A DNA stretch of 64,000 bases from Photorhabdus heterorhabditis (GCF_018448905.1 NZ_RCWA01000002.1:186001-250000), one strand, 5' to 3'; positions 22,619 through 36,701 are shown, counted from the first letter of the stretch. The notes: generated from the sequence alone by a model not told the origin. Numbers and translations: made by a program.

Positions 22619-22656
22619 ACACCGTTGCGGTTCTTGATGCTATGCCGCAACGGTGT
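22619..22656. terminator. Hairpin downstream of crystallin-like paralog 2
   Basis: A perfect 12-base stem (ACACCGTTGCGG with CCGCAACGGTGT, 14-base loop) 66 bases beyond the stop of the second crystallin-like gene. No strong T tract. The stem is nearly the same as that at 20922-20961, downstream of paralog 1. Confidence 0.6.
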
Positions 22657-22722
22657 AGCTTAAATTTTCAGAACGTAGCTTGTCTGAAAACGATAATTAA
22701 TTATCGTTATATTACGCCAGGA

Positions 22723-23343
22723 TTAGTGAGAAAACTCGGTACTAATGATATGAATGTCAAAGCGATTATTACCTGCATTGACTATGCTAAGATTTTTAGG
22801 GAAATTAGCCTTCTCATCAATAGTAACAACACCATTTGAATCACGATAAAAATAGAATGATCCGTTATTAATATATTCTCCAGTATGGGTATTTCTTATT
22901 GCAATAGCGGTGACTAATTCTGTATTAAATGGGAGTATGCCAACAAGCGCATAATCATCATCAGTTGTCGTTTCAACCGGACCTACGCAATGGGTATTCG
23001 TGTACATGGAAAATTTTATGCCTGAATTAGTATCATCAATGACTCTTAATGCAACCAAGCATGTATCTTTTGATGTCACTTTAAACTTAGATAATCCTCT
23101 AATTTCTCTATCAATATCTGGGTGATCAAATTCCCATTCACGGTAGCGCTGACCTGGCTCACAATCACTAAGGTGACGCCATGCATAAACTTTTGATAGC
23201 GTTCCGATTCTTACTGAACGAAATCTATCATTAAGATCGTAAGGAAGAGGAATAATACTATCGTTTTCTGGGTAATGGTGTGATTCGCCCAGAAAGTATT
23301 TTCTATCGAAAAAGGTTGCACCTGTAATTAGCTTATTTGTCAT
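22723..23343 (-). CDS. Beta/gamma-crystallin-like protein (paralog 2)
   Basis: A 206-residue protein aligned along its full length with the one at 21019-21648, with small gaps near residues 62 and 125. The crystallin-like N-terminal domain is TFFDRKYFLGESHHY, then LPYDLNDRFRSVRIG, then DIDREIRGLSKFKV. The C-terminal part keeps RVIDDTNSGIKFS, TGEYINNGSFYFY and NRFDIHII. Start supported by AAGGA upstream. No signal peptide. Divergence between the copies is too large for a very recent duplication. Function unknown. Confidence 0.7.
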   Translation of the reverse strand: MTNKLITGATFFDRKYFLGESHHYPENDSIIPLPYDLNDRFRSVRIGTLSKVYAWRHLSDCEPGQRYREWEFDHPDIDREIRGLSKFKVTSKDTCLVALRVIDDTNSGIKFSMYTNTHCVGPVETTTDDDYALVGILPFNTELVTAIAIRNTHTGEYINNGSFYFYRDSNGVVTIDEKANFPKNLSIVNAGNNRFDIHIISTEFSH

Positions 23344-23929
23344 ATTTGTCTGTTCCTTAAGATGTATTTTAAAAGAGTATAATCTTTCTTTCCTAAAGCG
23401 GTTTTAGAATACAATGATTATGGAAATTTTGTATTAATAAAATATAACGAGAAGATGTATTAAATTATTGGCAATATAGCATTAATATAATTGATAAATC
23501 ATTTCTGGTCGATATTTAAAATAAAATCTCTGAGATTGACGTAATTGAGAATTATTATCAAAAAACACTTTTCTGTGGATGGGAAAATTATTACGAAATG
23601 TAATTTATGCTTTTGAATATATGGCTAAACATTGAATAATTAGATGTTTGTAGCATTTGATAACTATATCTATGAACTTTACGTTTATATAACATGTTTG
23701 TAATGGTGTCTTTACCTAATGATATAAATTTACAGGGAAGTAGGATAGTTAACATTTTGAATGAATATATTTAAGATAATATCTTAAATAGCCTATTTTT
23801 ATAGGCTGTTTAATTAGTTTTTGATTAATTGAATTAGATGATCATCTATTTACTTCAAGTTAGAAGTGGAATTAACTTATGATGTTTCTGCTCCCTGTCT
23901 ATGGCTACTTTAATTTTCTTTAATGATGT
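23344..23929. other. AT-rich spacer with no gene
   Basis: About 590 bases of AT-rich sequence between the second crystallin-like gene and yeaK. No open frame, RNA gene, ERIC or convincing hairpin seen. Confidence 0.55.
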
Positions 23930-24421
23930 TTATTCTACCCGACGAAAATTAACCAGTTCAGGTTGTGCGATCCGGAGATAATCTTTGGTGTTGAGAATTA
24001 CTGAGCATTCAAGGCTTCCAGCATTGAATGCCAGTTCATCAAAACGTTCAAACAGTAAAGGGTCAGCAACCAGTTTCAGATCTGGATGGAAACTAAACGG
24101 TGGAATAGCACCGAATACACATTGTGTCAGTTTAGAAACTTCTTTAGGGCTTGCCAGTGATGCGCGAGAACCCCCAATCTGTTTTGCTAGTAAAGAGAGG
24201 TCAGCTTGTTGATCCGCAGGAAGAGCAGCAAGCACATATTGACGAAATCCTTCTCCTTTGACATGACAAACCAGTCCTTTTGCTCCTTGTCCAAGCTGTG
24301 TGCCACGGATTTTTGCAACTTCTTCAGAGCGCTCTGCGGTTGGATGTTCAATGACTCGATAACAGGCATGATTTTCATCCAGTAATGTAGTTAGATTGCT
24401 AAATATTTCGTTAGAGGACAA
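23930..24421 (-). CDS. yeaK: YbaK/YeaK-type aminoacyl-tRNA deacylase
   Basis: A 163-residue protein of the YbaK/ProX superfamily, trans-editing enzymes that hydrolyse mischarged aminoacyl-tRNAs. It is closer to E. coli YeaK than to YbaK: RGTQLGQGAKGLVCHVKG, IGGSRASLASPKEV, FGAIPPFSFHPDLKLVADPLLFERFDE and the C-terminal RIAQPELVNFRR are almost the same. Length agrees with the family. It is monocistronic, with AGGAG upstream of the ATG. Confidence 0.92.
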   Translation of the reverse strand: MSSNEIFSNLTTLLDENHACYRVIEHPTAERSEEVAKIRGTQLGQGAKGLVCHVKGEGFRQYVLAALPADQQADLSLLAKQIGGSRASLASPKEVSKLTQCVFGAIPPFSFHPDLKLVADPLLFERFDELAFNAGSLECSVILNTKDYLRIAQPELVNFRRVE

Positions 24422-24707
24422 AATAAACTCCTAAGTAATAGTAATAATGTAATGAATTGATCTATGAGTTTTCATAATTATTTTATTAATTATATTTTCA
24501 CCAAAACATATTACCAAATAAAAACATTATAAGATATGTATCCGAATGGATATCATCTGATCTTACTGAAATTCATTGGGTATATGGTTTTTTGAGATGT
24601 ATGGTTTAAATGGAGCTATTATTTATAGTTCTATGAGGTGATTTTTAAGTCTTGGGGTTTTTTTATATATTTCCATATTATAACTATTTAATATTAAGGT
24701 ATTGTCA

Positions 24708-25859
24708 ATGATGACGACTAAATTTTTTATGCCATTAGTCAATATGATTGGAGTTGGCTGTCTGGTTGAAGCGGTAAATTCGATGAAAGATTATGGTTAC
24801 AAGCGAGCATTAATTGTGACTGACCATATTTTAAATGAACTTGGAATAGTAGCAAAAGTTCAATCTTTGCTGGCTGATGTGGGTATTGAAAGTACGATTT
24901 ACGATGGTACAAACCCGAATCCGACGACGGTTAACGTTTCTGAAGGTCTGACTATATTGCGTCAGAATAATAGCGATTGCATTATTTCATTAGGTGGTGG
25001 TTCACCGCATGATTGTGCAAAAGCTATTGTGTTACTAGCAGCCAATGGCGGAGATATCCGGGATTATGTAGGTATTGATCGATCATCTAAACCACATTTG
25101 CCGTTAATTGCCATTAATACTACTGCGGGTACTGCGTCAGAAATGACACGTTTCTCTGTCATTACTGATGTTGAGCACCATATTAAAATGGTTATCGCTG
25201 ATAAAAATATAACCCCTATTTTGTCGGTGAATGATCCAGAATTGATGGTAGGAATGCCGAAAAGTTTAACTGCGGCGACGGGAATGGATGCAATGACCCA
25301 TGCGGTTGAAGCTTATCTCTCTAAAGAATCCAATCCAATAACGGATGCTTGTGCACTAAAAGCGATCACTATGATTAGTCAGTCCTTACGCCAAGCAGTA
25401 GAAGATGGGAGTAACATAGAAGCCCGTGAAAACATGGCCTATGCACAATTTCTGGCGGGTATGGCATTTAATAGTGCGTTACTGGGATATGTTCATGCCA
25501 TGTCTCACCAATTGGGTGGTTCCTATGATTTACCACATGGTGTATGTAATGCGGTTTTATTACCGCATGTTCAGGAATTTAATGCCAAAGTATCTGCTGG
25601 TCGTTTGAAGGATATTGCTGCGGCAATGGGGGTAGATGTAAGAACCATGGATGATCAGCAAGGGGCGGCAGCGTGTATTGATGAAATTCGTAAACTGTCA
25701 AAAGATATTGGCATTCCAGCTGGTTTGGCTGAACTGAATGTCAAACTGGAAGATCTGCCAATGTTGGCAACTAATGCTTTGAAAGATATATGTTGTTTGA
25801 CTACCCCAGTTCAGGCTACCCACGAAGAAATCGTTGCAATTTTCAAAGCTGCCATGTGA
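24708..25859 (+). CDS. yiaY: Iron-containing alcohol dehydrogenase YiaY
   Basis: A 383-residue group III iron-dependent alcohol dehydrogenase, very close to E. coli YiaY. NAD-binding [12 protein letters not shown] lies near residues 95-106; [35 protein letters not shown] and [19 protein letters not shown] carry the metal ligands (the two His and upstream Asp/His). The true physiological substrate is not known; relatives act on ethanol, propanediol or lactaldehyde. I chose the ATG at 24708 (AAGG 8 bases upstream); 24711 is an equally plausible ATG, and a TTG at 24702 is less likely. A hairpin follows. Confidence 0.93.
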   Translation: MMTTKFFMPLVNMIGVGCLVEAVNSMKDYGYKRALIVTDHILNELGIVAKVQSLLADVGIESTIYDGTNPNPTTVNVSEGLTILRQNNSDCIISLGGGSPHDCAKAIVLLAANGGDIRDYVGIDRSSKPHLPLIAINTTAGTASEMTRFSVITDVEHHIKMVIADKNITPILSVNDPELMVGMPKSLTAATGMDAMTHAVEAYLSKESNPITDACALKAITMISQSLRQAVEDGSNIEARENMAYAQFLAGMAFNSALLGYVHAMSHQLGGSYDLPHGVCNAVLLPHVQEFNAKVSAGRLKDIAAAMGVDVRTMDDQQGAAACIDEIRKLSKDIGIPAGLAELNVKLEDLPMLATNALKDICCLTTPVQATHEEIVAIFKAAM

Positions 25860-26183
25860 TGTAAATCCTCATTTCATAGGGCATAATTATCTACACATTG
25901 TTAAACTGACCCAAAATATTTGTGGCTAATTGGGTCAGTTTCTCGGCTGTCCTACAACTGTGCTCATCAATGAGCTATACAATTGCTCTTGCTTCCCGTA
26001 AGAACATATTCTTGGTGGCATATTTTCTTAACAATAATTGCAGCTACACATGGGTAAAAAAAGTCAAGGTACATGCTGATTACCATATGGAGATAAGCGG
26101 GCATTATTACTAGTACCCTGCAACTTTCTGGGAATTTAATCACTTGTGATTTAGTAGTGGGAGCAAGTTACCTGATTTCTCGC
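25860..26183. other. Convergent spacer between yiaY and hisI
   Basis: 324 bases. It contains the yiaY hairpin (25903-25941). A short plus-strand frame is present, but its sequence has no recognisable domain, so I do not call a gene. Confidence 0.5.
25903..25941 (+). terminator. Probable terminator of yiaY
   Basis: A perfect 11-base inverted repeat (AAACTGACCCA with TGGGTCAGTTT, 17-base loop) 44 bases after the yiaY stop, followed by TTTCTC. Confidence 0.6.
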
Positions 26184-26782
26184 TCATCTTTCCCTTAACC
26201 GGCGAATAATACAACTGAGATCCAGATTTTGATCTTGCAGCAGAACCATTAAGTGATACATCAGGTCAGCCGCTTCATTTGTAAGTTCTTCTCTGTTATT
26301 AACTGTAGCTGCCAGAGCAGTTTCTACGCCTTCTTCACCGACTTTTTGAGCGATTCGTTTAGTGCCGCTGGCATATAACTTTGCTGTGTATGAGCTGTTT
26401 GGGTCGGCTGTTTTACGGCTAGCCAGCAATTTTTCAAGTTGAAAGAGAAAGCCCGATTCAGTTTGTGCCGGAGCGAAGCAACTGTTTGTACCAGAATGGC
26501 AGGTAGGGCCGATCGGATCAGCGAGTGCCAGTAGAGTATCATTGTCACAATCTGGATAAATCTTAACTAAGTTAAGAAAATGTCCAGAGCTTTCACCTTT
26601 GGTCCACAAACGTTGTTTGCGACGGGAAAAGAAAGTGATTTTGCCCGAGCTAATAGTGATATTAAGCGCCTCTTTATTCATATATCCCATCATTAGGACA
26701 TCCCCGGATACCGCATGTTGCACGATAACTGGCATCATGTAGGAGACTTTTTCCCAATCCAATTTTTCGATTTGTTGTATGG

Positions 26783-26789
<7 letters not shown>
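26184..26789 (-). CDS. hisI: Bifunctional phosphoribosyl-AMP cyclohydrolase / phosphoribosyl-ATP pyrophosphatase
   Basis: Catalyses steps 2 and 3 of histidine synthesis. The 201-residue fusion has the cyclohydrolase domain first (about 1-115; [16 protein letters not shown], and zinc ligands in DCDNDTLL and [10 protein letters not shown]) and the pyrophosphohydrolase domain second (about 116-201; [18 protein letters not shown] and [14 protein letters not shown]). This fusion is usual in enterobacteria. It is the last gene of the operon and overlaps hisF by 7 bases, indicating coupled translation. Confidence 0.97.
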
Positions 26790-28873
<2,084 letters not shown>

Positions 28874-28874
<1 letters not shown>

Positions 28875-29940
28875 CACAAAACCCCTTTGGAACTTGGCAG
28901 TGTATCGCCTTCTATCCGAATCGCCTGACGTAGTGTCCGGCCAAAGACTTTAAATAGGCTTTCCGCTCTGTGGTGATCATTATTGCCTTTTGTCTTCAGG
29001 TGCAGTGTGCAGGCCATTGTATAAGAGAGTGAGCGGAAGAAGTGCTCGATCATTTCGGTGCTCAGATCACCTACTCGCTGATATTTGAATTCAGCGTTAT
29101 ATCCAAGATGCGGGCGACCGGAGATATCGAGAGCACAGCGAGCAAGGCATTCATCCATGGGTAATACAAAACCAAAACGAGAGATGCCTCGTTTATCGCC
29201 CAGAGCCAGTTTTAATGCTTCTCCGAGTGCTAGTCCGGTGTCCTCAACGGTGTGGTGATCATCAATACAGAGATCGCCTTTAACCTGAATATTCATGCGG
29301 AAACCACCATGGGTTGCAATTTGATCCAGCATATGATCAAAAAATCCGACGCCAGTATTGATTTTGCTGCCACCTTCACGATCGAGCCAAACTTCAATGT
29401 CGATGGATGTTTCTTTAGTGACACGTTGAATGTAAGCGTAACGATTTTGACGAGTCAATTGTTCACTTATGGTTGACCAGCTAAGACTTTCAGGATGATA
29501 GCGCAATCCCTGAATACCCATATTTTTAGCCAGTTGCAGATCGGTTTCCCGATCACCAATAACATAACTGTTAGCTGTATCCATTAAACCCTCTGCCAGA
29601 TATTTTTCCACCAGTTTTGTTTTTGGCTTACGACAATTGCAGTTGTCTGCGGGTTTGTGAGGACAGATTAAAACTTCATCGAAATTGATCCCCTGAGAGT
29701 GAAAAATTTGCATCATCAGGTTGTGTGGCGGTTCAAACTCCGCTAATGGAAAATTTTCTGTACCCAGCCCATCCTGATTGGTGATCATAATCAGTTTGAA
29801 ACCTGATTTTTGCAGGGCAAGCAATGCGGGAATAACGTTAGTTTCCAGTGCTAGTTTGTCCAAGCGATCAACTTGAAAGTCTGCTGGTGGTTCAGTAATC
29901 AGCGTGCCATCTCGGTCAATAAAAAGTAGTTTCTGGTTCA

Positions 29941-29941
<1 letters not shown>
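28874..29941 (-). CDS. hisB: Bifunctional histidinol-phosphatase / imidazoleglycerol-phosphate dehydratase
   Basis: Carries out two non-adjacent steps, dehydration of IGP and dephosphorylation of histidinol phosphate. The N-terminal HAD phosphatase domain (about 1-165) begins [10 protein letters not shown] with the nucleophile Asp and a zinc loop ([14 protein letters not shown]). The C-terminal IGPD domain (about 168-355) has [18 protein letters not shown] and [10 protein letters not shown], manganese-binding His motifs. The 355-residue length equals E. coli HisB. It overlaps both neighbours by 1 base. Confidence 0.97.
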
Positions 29942-32363
<2,422 letters not shown>

Positions 32364-32369
32364 CTTTGT

Positions 32370-33269
32370 TTACTCCATCATTTTTTCAATTGGCAAAACC
32401 AAAATAGAACTTGCGCCAAGAGATTTAAGTTTCTCCATGGTTTCCCAAAATAGCGTTTCACTGCTCACCATGTGCATGGCAATACGGTTTTGATCACCAG
32501 CCAGAGGAAGAATAGTTGGATGCTCTGCCCCGGGTAGCAGAGAAATGATTTCTTCGAGTTTCTCACTGGGGGCGTGCAACATAATGTATTTAGATTCACG
32601 GGCCTGAATTACCCCTTGAATGCGAGTCATCAGTTTATCGATCAATTGCTGTTTCTCGGCTGGCATTTCACCGTCACGTTGAATAAGACAGGCTTTTGAA
32701 CGGTAGATAACTTCCACTTCCCTCAGACCATTTGCTTCCAGTGTTGCACCCGTTGAAACGAGATCACAGATGGCATCTGCTAATCCGGCACGAGGTGCAA
32801 CTTCGACTGAGCCATTTAGCAGACAGGATTTAAAGCGGATTTTTTTCTGGTCGAGGTAACGTTTTAGCAGGTGAGGATAAGAGGTGGCGATACGGGTGTC
32901 TTGTAGGCATTCGACATCGGTATAGTTGTAACCCAGTGGAGTCGCCAGTGAAAGACGACAAGTGCCGAAATCGAGACGGCGTAAAGTGAAATATTGTGGA
33001 TCTTCTCCCTGGGCACGACGATTTAATAACTCTTCTTCCAGTACGTTTTCACCAATAATGCCCAGATCAACGACGCCATCCATAACCAGCCCCGGAATGT
33101 CGTCATCACGTACCCGTAGGATATCGATAGGCATATTTTCTGAGAATGCAATCAGGCGTTGTTGTTGCAGATTGATTTTAATACCACAGCGAGATAACAA
33201 CTCGCGGGAATCTTCACTCAACCGGCCAGATTTTTGCATTGCTATACGTAAACGTGATTTATCTAACAT
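32370..33269 (-). CDS. hisG: ATP phosphoribosyltransferase
   Basis: First enzyme of histidine synthesis, joining PRPP and ATP; in enterobacteria it is the long, histidine feedback-inhibited form. I chose the ATG at 33269, giving 299 residues, the length of E. coli HisG, and the expected [11 protein letters not shown] terminus; upstream in-frame ATGs lie in the leader just after the attenuator. Signature [10 protein letters not shown] and PRPP-binding region [14 protein letters not shown] are present, as is the C-terminal regulatory domain (about 225-299). Confidence 0.97.
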   Translation of the reverse strand: MLDKSRLRIAMQKSGRLSEDSRELLSRCGIKINLQQQRLIAFSENMPIDILRVRDDDIPGLVMDGVVDLGIIGENVLEEELLNRRAQGEDPQYFTLRRLDFGTCRLSLATPLGYNYTDVECLQDTRIATSYPHLLKRYLDQKKIRFKSCLLNGSVEVAPRAGLADAICDLVSTGATLEANGLREVEVIYRSKACLIQRDGEMPAEKQQLIDKLMTRIQGVIQARESKYIMLHAPSEKLEEIISLLPGAEHPTILPLAGDQNRIAMHMVSSETLFWETMEKLKSLGASSILVLPIEKMME

Positions 33270-33297
33270 TTTTATCCCCATTGAAAATTGGAAACAT

Positions 33298-33327
33298 AAA
33301 AAAAACCTCGGAAGAATTCTTCCGAGG
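33298..33327 (-). terminator. his operon attenuator terminator
   Basis: A perfect 22-base palindrome (33306-33327, core CGGAAGAATTCTTCCG) followed on the minus strand by eight T, between hisL and hisG. An upstream arm with GGAAGAC/GTCTTCC (33352-33374) contains CTTCCG, able to pair with the CGGAAG arm of the terminator, which is the expected mutually exclusive antiterminator arrangement. Confidence 0.92.
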
Positions 33328-33395
33328 GTTTTGTATCGCATTCATGCCACCGGAAGACCCGCTAAACGTCTTCCAGTACACAACAGCCTGAAAGA

Positions 33396-33440
33396 CTAAT
33401 CAGGATGATGGTGATGATGGTTGAACTGAATACGGATCAT
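33396..33440 (-). CDS. hisL: his operon leader peptide
   Basis: A 14-residue leader peptide, MIRIQFNHHHHHPD, with five consecutive His codons. E. coli HisL is MTRVQFKHHHHHHHPD, so start, QF and PD ends are conserved and two His codons fewer are present here. When His-tRNA is scarce, ribosome stalling on these codons should favour the antiterminator and let transcription pass the terminator at 33298-33327. GAGAAG precedes the start. An ERIC ends 21 bases upstream of the start codon. Confidence 0.95.
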   Translation of the reverse strand: MIRIQFNHHHHHPD

Positions 33441-33461
33441 AATGGCTTCTCTTTTTCTATA

Positions 33462-33588
33462 TATACCCTTCATCTTTCAAGCTGTTGCTTTGTTGGCTGC
33501 GTTCACTTACCCCAGTCACATCGTTATCTATGCTCTTGGGGATGCGTTCTCTTGCCGCCGCGCTGCAAATTGAAATCTATTGGGTATA
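33462..33588 (-). repeat. ERIC repeat (copy 7) in the his leader/promoter region
   Basis: A canonical 127-bp ERIC in minus orientation whose left end is 21 bases upstream of the hisL start codon. It either lies inside the his 5' untranslated leader or supplies promoter sequence itself (its end gives TATATA on the minus strand). Confidence 0.95.
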
Positions 33589-33664
33589 TTTCTATTAGTG
33601 ACTGCTTGCTGCCGATTGTTTTGTGGTTGACCAGCAGTGGTTCAATTTTTTGCTTGCTATTCAA

Positions 33665-33692
33665 CCTATACGATTTGGCAGGTTAAAAGCAA
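33665..33692 (-). promoter_or_regulatory. Candidate his promoter upstream of the ERIC
   Basis: On the minus strand TTGCTT, a 16-base spacer and TATAGG form a moderate sigma-70-like pair. If this is the his promoter, the whole ERIC would be transcribed in the leader. No experimental or comparative support is available here. Confidence 0.25.
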
Positions 33693-33846
33693 CCTATTTT
33701 TAAAAAGAAATTTATATTTTAATAATATCTTGTTTTTACTTGAGATATCGTTTTCCATAGGAAAAATACAGGGTCAATAATAACAGTAGCTTAATGTTCA
33801 GATTGTTTGCATAATCAACGCAATATCAGACATAGAAGGCGTGGTG

Positions 33847-34674
33847 ATGAAAAAAGTTTCCATTATCGGTCTGGGTTGGTTGGGGATGCCATTAGCCAAA
33901 TCATTGAGCTATAGCGGTATGCAGGTTGTTGGTAGTAAAACAACGCCAGATGGCGTAGAAGCAGCACGTATGTGCGGCATTGAATGTTATCTGTTACAAC
34001 TGGAACCTCAGATTAACTGTGCTTCTGATGACTTGGAACAACTGATGACAGCCGATGTGTTGATTATTACTTTACCGGCAAGTCGTACCGCAGGTGGCAG
34101 TTATAACTATGTCAAGGCGGTTCAGTTAGTGGTTGATACTGCCCTGTCATACTCGGTGCCGAGGATTATTTTCACCAGTTCCACTTCTGTTTATGGGGTT
34201 ATGGCCGGTAAACTCAATGAAGATGCTCCTTTTCGCCCTGAAACACCATCAGCTCAGGCATTGGTTGAATTGGAAAACTGGTTGCATAAATTACCAAATA
34301 TTTCCGTTGATATTCTGCGTTTGGCGGGGCTGGTGGGCAGTGGCCGTCATGCCGGGCGTTTTTTGGCGGGGAAGAAAGAAGTAAAAGGTGGTGCTCAGCT
34401 GGTAAATCTGGTTCATCAGGATGATGTTATTTCAGCCATTAATTTGTTACTTCAAAGGTCCAAAGGTGGTCATATTTATAATTTATGTGCGCCTGTTCAT
34501 CCAACCAAAGCGGAATTTTATCCTAAAGTCAGTGGTCAGCTTGATTTAATTCCACCTGAATTTGTCAGAGAAAAAACTCAGGTGGAGAGTAAGATTGTTG
34601 ATGGTAGTCGTATTTGTAAGGAGTTAGGATTTAAATATCAATATCCAGACCCTGGATGGATGCCAATGAGTTGA
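33847..34674 (+). CDS. yeeZ: NAD(P)-binding epimerase-like protein YeeZ
   Basis: A 275-residue Rossmann-fold protein of the extended SDR/epimerase type, closely matching E. coli YeeZ. The cofactor motif IIGLGWLGMPLA is at the N-terminus; SKTTPDGVEAARMCGI, IIFTSSTSVYG and GGHIYNLCAPVHPTK follow; the C-terminal LGFKYQYPDP is conserved. The reaction is unknown. I chose the ATG at 33847; two GTG codons lie directly upstream (33841, 33844). It diverges from the his operon, the same relation as in E. coli. Confidence 0.92.
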   Translation: MKKVSIIGLGWLGMPLAKSLSYSGMQVVGSKTTPDGVEAARMCGIECYLLQLEPQINCASDDLEQLMTADVLIITLPASRTAGGSYNYVKAVQLVVDTALSYSVPRIIFTSSTSVYGVMAGKLNEDAPFRPETPSAQALVELENWLHKLPNISVDILRLAGLVGSGRHAGRFLAGKKEVKGGAQLVNLVHQDDVISAINLLLQRSKGGHIYNLCAPVHPTKAEFYPKVSGQLDLIPPEFVREKTQVESKIVDGSRICKELGFKYQYPDPGWMPMS

Positions 34675-34680
34675 TTTTTA

Positions 34681-35301
34681 TTAAGTTAATTCAATCATGA
34701 CAATTTCTCTGAACGCTGGTCTTTCTGTCATCAGATGATACCAGCGTTCAATATTTGGCAAAGATGGACGTTTGATATGGACATTAAGCCAAGGGTAGAT
34801 CATGGGTCCTAATGCAATATCTGCCATACCAAATTTATCGCCGGAAAAGTATTCTTGTTCTGTTAAGGCGTTATCTGCTATTTCCATCAGTTTTTCAATT
34901 TCAGTCATTGTTTGTTCTATTTGCTTTTGATCCCGTTCTGCTTCAGGTGTGCGAATAATACCTATCATTAGCTGTCTGATGTGAGGAAATAAATGTGAAC
35001 CGCACCAATCCATCCATTTTTCCGCATTTGCTCTCTCTTGTAAGTTTTGCGGATAGAGAACATTTTCACCGAATTTTGCTGCAAGATAACGGACAATCGC
35101 GTTAGATTCCCACAAGATAAAATCACCTTCTTGTAAACAGGGAATCTGTTTATTCGGGTTCATTTTCAGATATTGCGGATCATCCAGTTTGCCAAATTTA
35201 CCGCCAATATCTATCTGGTTATACGGCACATTAAGTTCTTTCAGGCACCAAAGTACTTTTTTTACATTAGAAGAGTTTTTACGGCCCCAAACGGTTAGCA
35301 T
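34681..35301 (-). CDS. gstB: Glutathione S-transferase (GstB-like)
   Basis: A 206-residue cytosolic glutathione transferase. The thioredoxin-like N-terminal domain (about 1-80) has VWGRKNSSNVKKVLWCLKEL and the glutathione-site WESNAIVRYLA; the helical C-terminal domain carries KWMDWCGSHLFP and GMADIALGP. It resembles E. coli GstB (YliJ) more than other paralogs. In E. coli gstB also adjoins dacC, which supports both names. It ends 7 bases from the convergent yeeZ. Confidence 0.88.
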   Translation of the reverse strand: MLTVWGRKNSSNVKKVLWCLKELNVPYNQIDIGGKFGKLDDPQYLKMNPNKQIPCLQEGDFILWESNAIVRYLAAKFGENVLYPQNLQERANAEKWMDWCGSHLFPHIRQLMIGIIRTPEAERDQKQIEQTMTEIEKLMEIADNALTEQEYFSGDKFGMADIALGPMIYPWLNVHIKRPSLPNIERWYHLMTERPAFREIVMIELT

Positions 35302-35491
35302 TGGTTTCTCCTTGAATTGGAATATTAGGAAATCATTTATTGCTATCTGTCATTCCTTTCTTATCAATCAGCTTAAATTAAAACTAATGATTAGCACAAT
35401 CTTTACATCGTTACATTGGTTTCTTATCGTACAACATCATATATTAGTAGAAATTTGATATTTTTCTTGCAAGTAAGAGGGGGAACATTTA

Positions 35492-36694
35492 ATGAAGAGA
35501 AATCTGGCTATGACGATGAAATGTGTTACTGCTGTGCTGACAGTAATATTAGTAACAAATACTCACGCTTATGCGTCGGATGAACCGGTTGTTCCTTCGG
35601 TGGATGCTAAAGCTTATGTGCTGATGGATTATGACAGCGGTAAAATCCTGGCTTCTCATCATCCTGATGAACGGCTTGATCCAGCGAGTCTGACAAAAAT
35701 TATGACCAGTTATGTGGTTGGTCAGGCGATAAAAGCAGGAAAAATCACGCTAGAAGACGTGGTTATTGTGGGAAAGGATGCTTGGGCAACGGGTAATCCG
35801 GTATTGAAAGGTTCTTCTCTGATGTTTCTCAAGCCTGGTGATCGGGTAAAAGTGATTGACCTGAATCGTGGCATTGTTATTCAGTCGGGTAATGACGCCA
35901 GTATTGCTTTAGCTGATTATGTGGCAGGTAGTCAGGATGTGTTTGTCAGTCTGATGAATAATTATGCAAAAGCACTTGGATTGACTAATACCCATTTTCA
36001 AACCGTTCATGGATTGGATGCTGAAGGGCAATTCAGTACTGCTCGTGATATGGCGGTATTAAGCCAGGCAATGATCCGTGATGTTCCTGACGAGTATGTC
36101 CTTCATAAAGAGAAAGCGTTCACTTTTAATAACATCCAACAGCCTAATCGTAATCGATTGCTATGGAATAAAAATATGAATGTGGATGGTGTGAAAACAG
36201 GATATACCCGTGGTGCGGGTCATAATCTGGTTGCTTCAGCGACGGAGGGACCAATGAGGCTGATTTCTGTTGTACTGGGGGCACCAAGTGATCGGGTTCG
36301 TTTTGCAGAGAGCGAAAAGTTACTTTCATGGGGATTCCGTTTTTATGAAACAGTGACACCAATTAAAGTCAGTGAGCCATTTGTTTCAGAAAAGGTCTGG
36401 TATGGTGATCGTTCAGATGTTGCTCTTGGGGTGGAAAAAGATGCGGCAATCACTATTCCCCGCGGTCAACTGAAAAACTTGAAGGCCAGTTACACGTTGA
36501 ATCAGACGCTATTAGAAGCACCTTTGGCTAAAAATCAGGTTGTGGGTGTGATTAATTTTCAATTAGGGGATAAAGTTATTGAACAGCGCCCATTGGTTGT
36601 TAAAGAAACGGTTGAAGAAGGCGGTTTTTTCAGTCGTATCTGGGATTTTATCGTCATGAAAGTTGGCAGCTGGTTTAATGCAATTTTTGGTTGA
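35492..36694 (+). CDS. dacC: D-alanyl-D-alanine carboxypeptidase (PBP6a)
   Basis: Removes the terminal D-Ala from peptidoglycan pentapeptides in the periplasm. The 400-residue precursor has a signal peptide (about 1-28, cleavage near HAYA-SD), the active-site SLTK (Ser66, Lys69), SGN at 132-134 and KTG at 235-237, then the PBP5-like C-terminal beta domain and a terminal amphipathic helix ([18 protein letters not shown]) for inner-membrane attachment. Its length, IEQRPL and [12 protein letters not shown] fit DacC rather than DacD, as does the neighbouring gstB. An ERIC begins 8 bases after the stop. Confidence 0.94.
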   Translation: MKRNLAMTMKCVTAVLTVILVTNTHAYASDEPVVPSVDAKAYVLMDYDSGKILASHHPDERLDPASLTKIMTSYVVGQAIKAGKITLEDVVIVGKDAWATGNPVLKGSSLMFLKPGDRVKVIDLNRGIVIQSGNDASIALADYVAGSQDVFVSLMNNYAKALGLTNTHFQTVHGLDAEGQFSTARDMAVLSQAMIRDVPDEYVLHKEKAFTFNNIQQPNRNRLLWNKNMNVDGVKTGYTRGAGHNLVASATEGPMRLISVVLGAPSDRVRFAESEKLLSWGFRFYETVTPIKVSEPFVSEKVWYGDRSDVALGVEKDAAITIPRGQLKNLKASYTLNQTLLEAPLAKNQVVGVINFQLGDKVIEQRPLVVKETVEEGGFFSRIWDFIVMKVGSWFNAIFG

Positions 36695-36701
36695 TTTAAT
36701 G

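Larger units (their letters stand above)
21649..22722. other. AT-rich spacer between crystallin-like paralogs
   Basis: Just over 1 kb of very AT-rich DNA holding a truncated ERIC and a complete ERIC back to back (22359-22532) and the hairpin at 22619-22656. I see no coding frame longer than background. It contains the presumed promoter of the first paralog at its left end. Confidence 0.6.

Noticed and set aside
24541-24586. A possible degenerate ERIC end (AAATTCATTGGGTATA) upstream of yiaY
   Set aside because: Only about 16 bases resemble one ERIC end, with two mismatches, and no second end or palindrome is visible.
25922-26113. A 63-codon frame between yiaY and hisI
   Set aside because: It begins inside the yiaY terminator hairpin and shows no family signature.
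35492-36694. Naming the carboxypeptidase dacD instead of dacC
   Set aside because: Length of 400, the C-terminal [12 protein letters not shown] block and the gstB neighbour all fit DacC.
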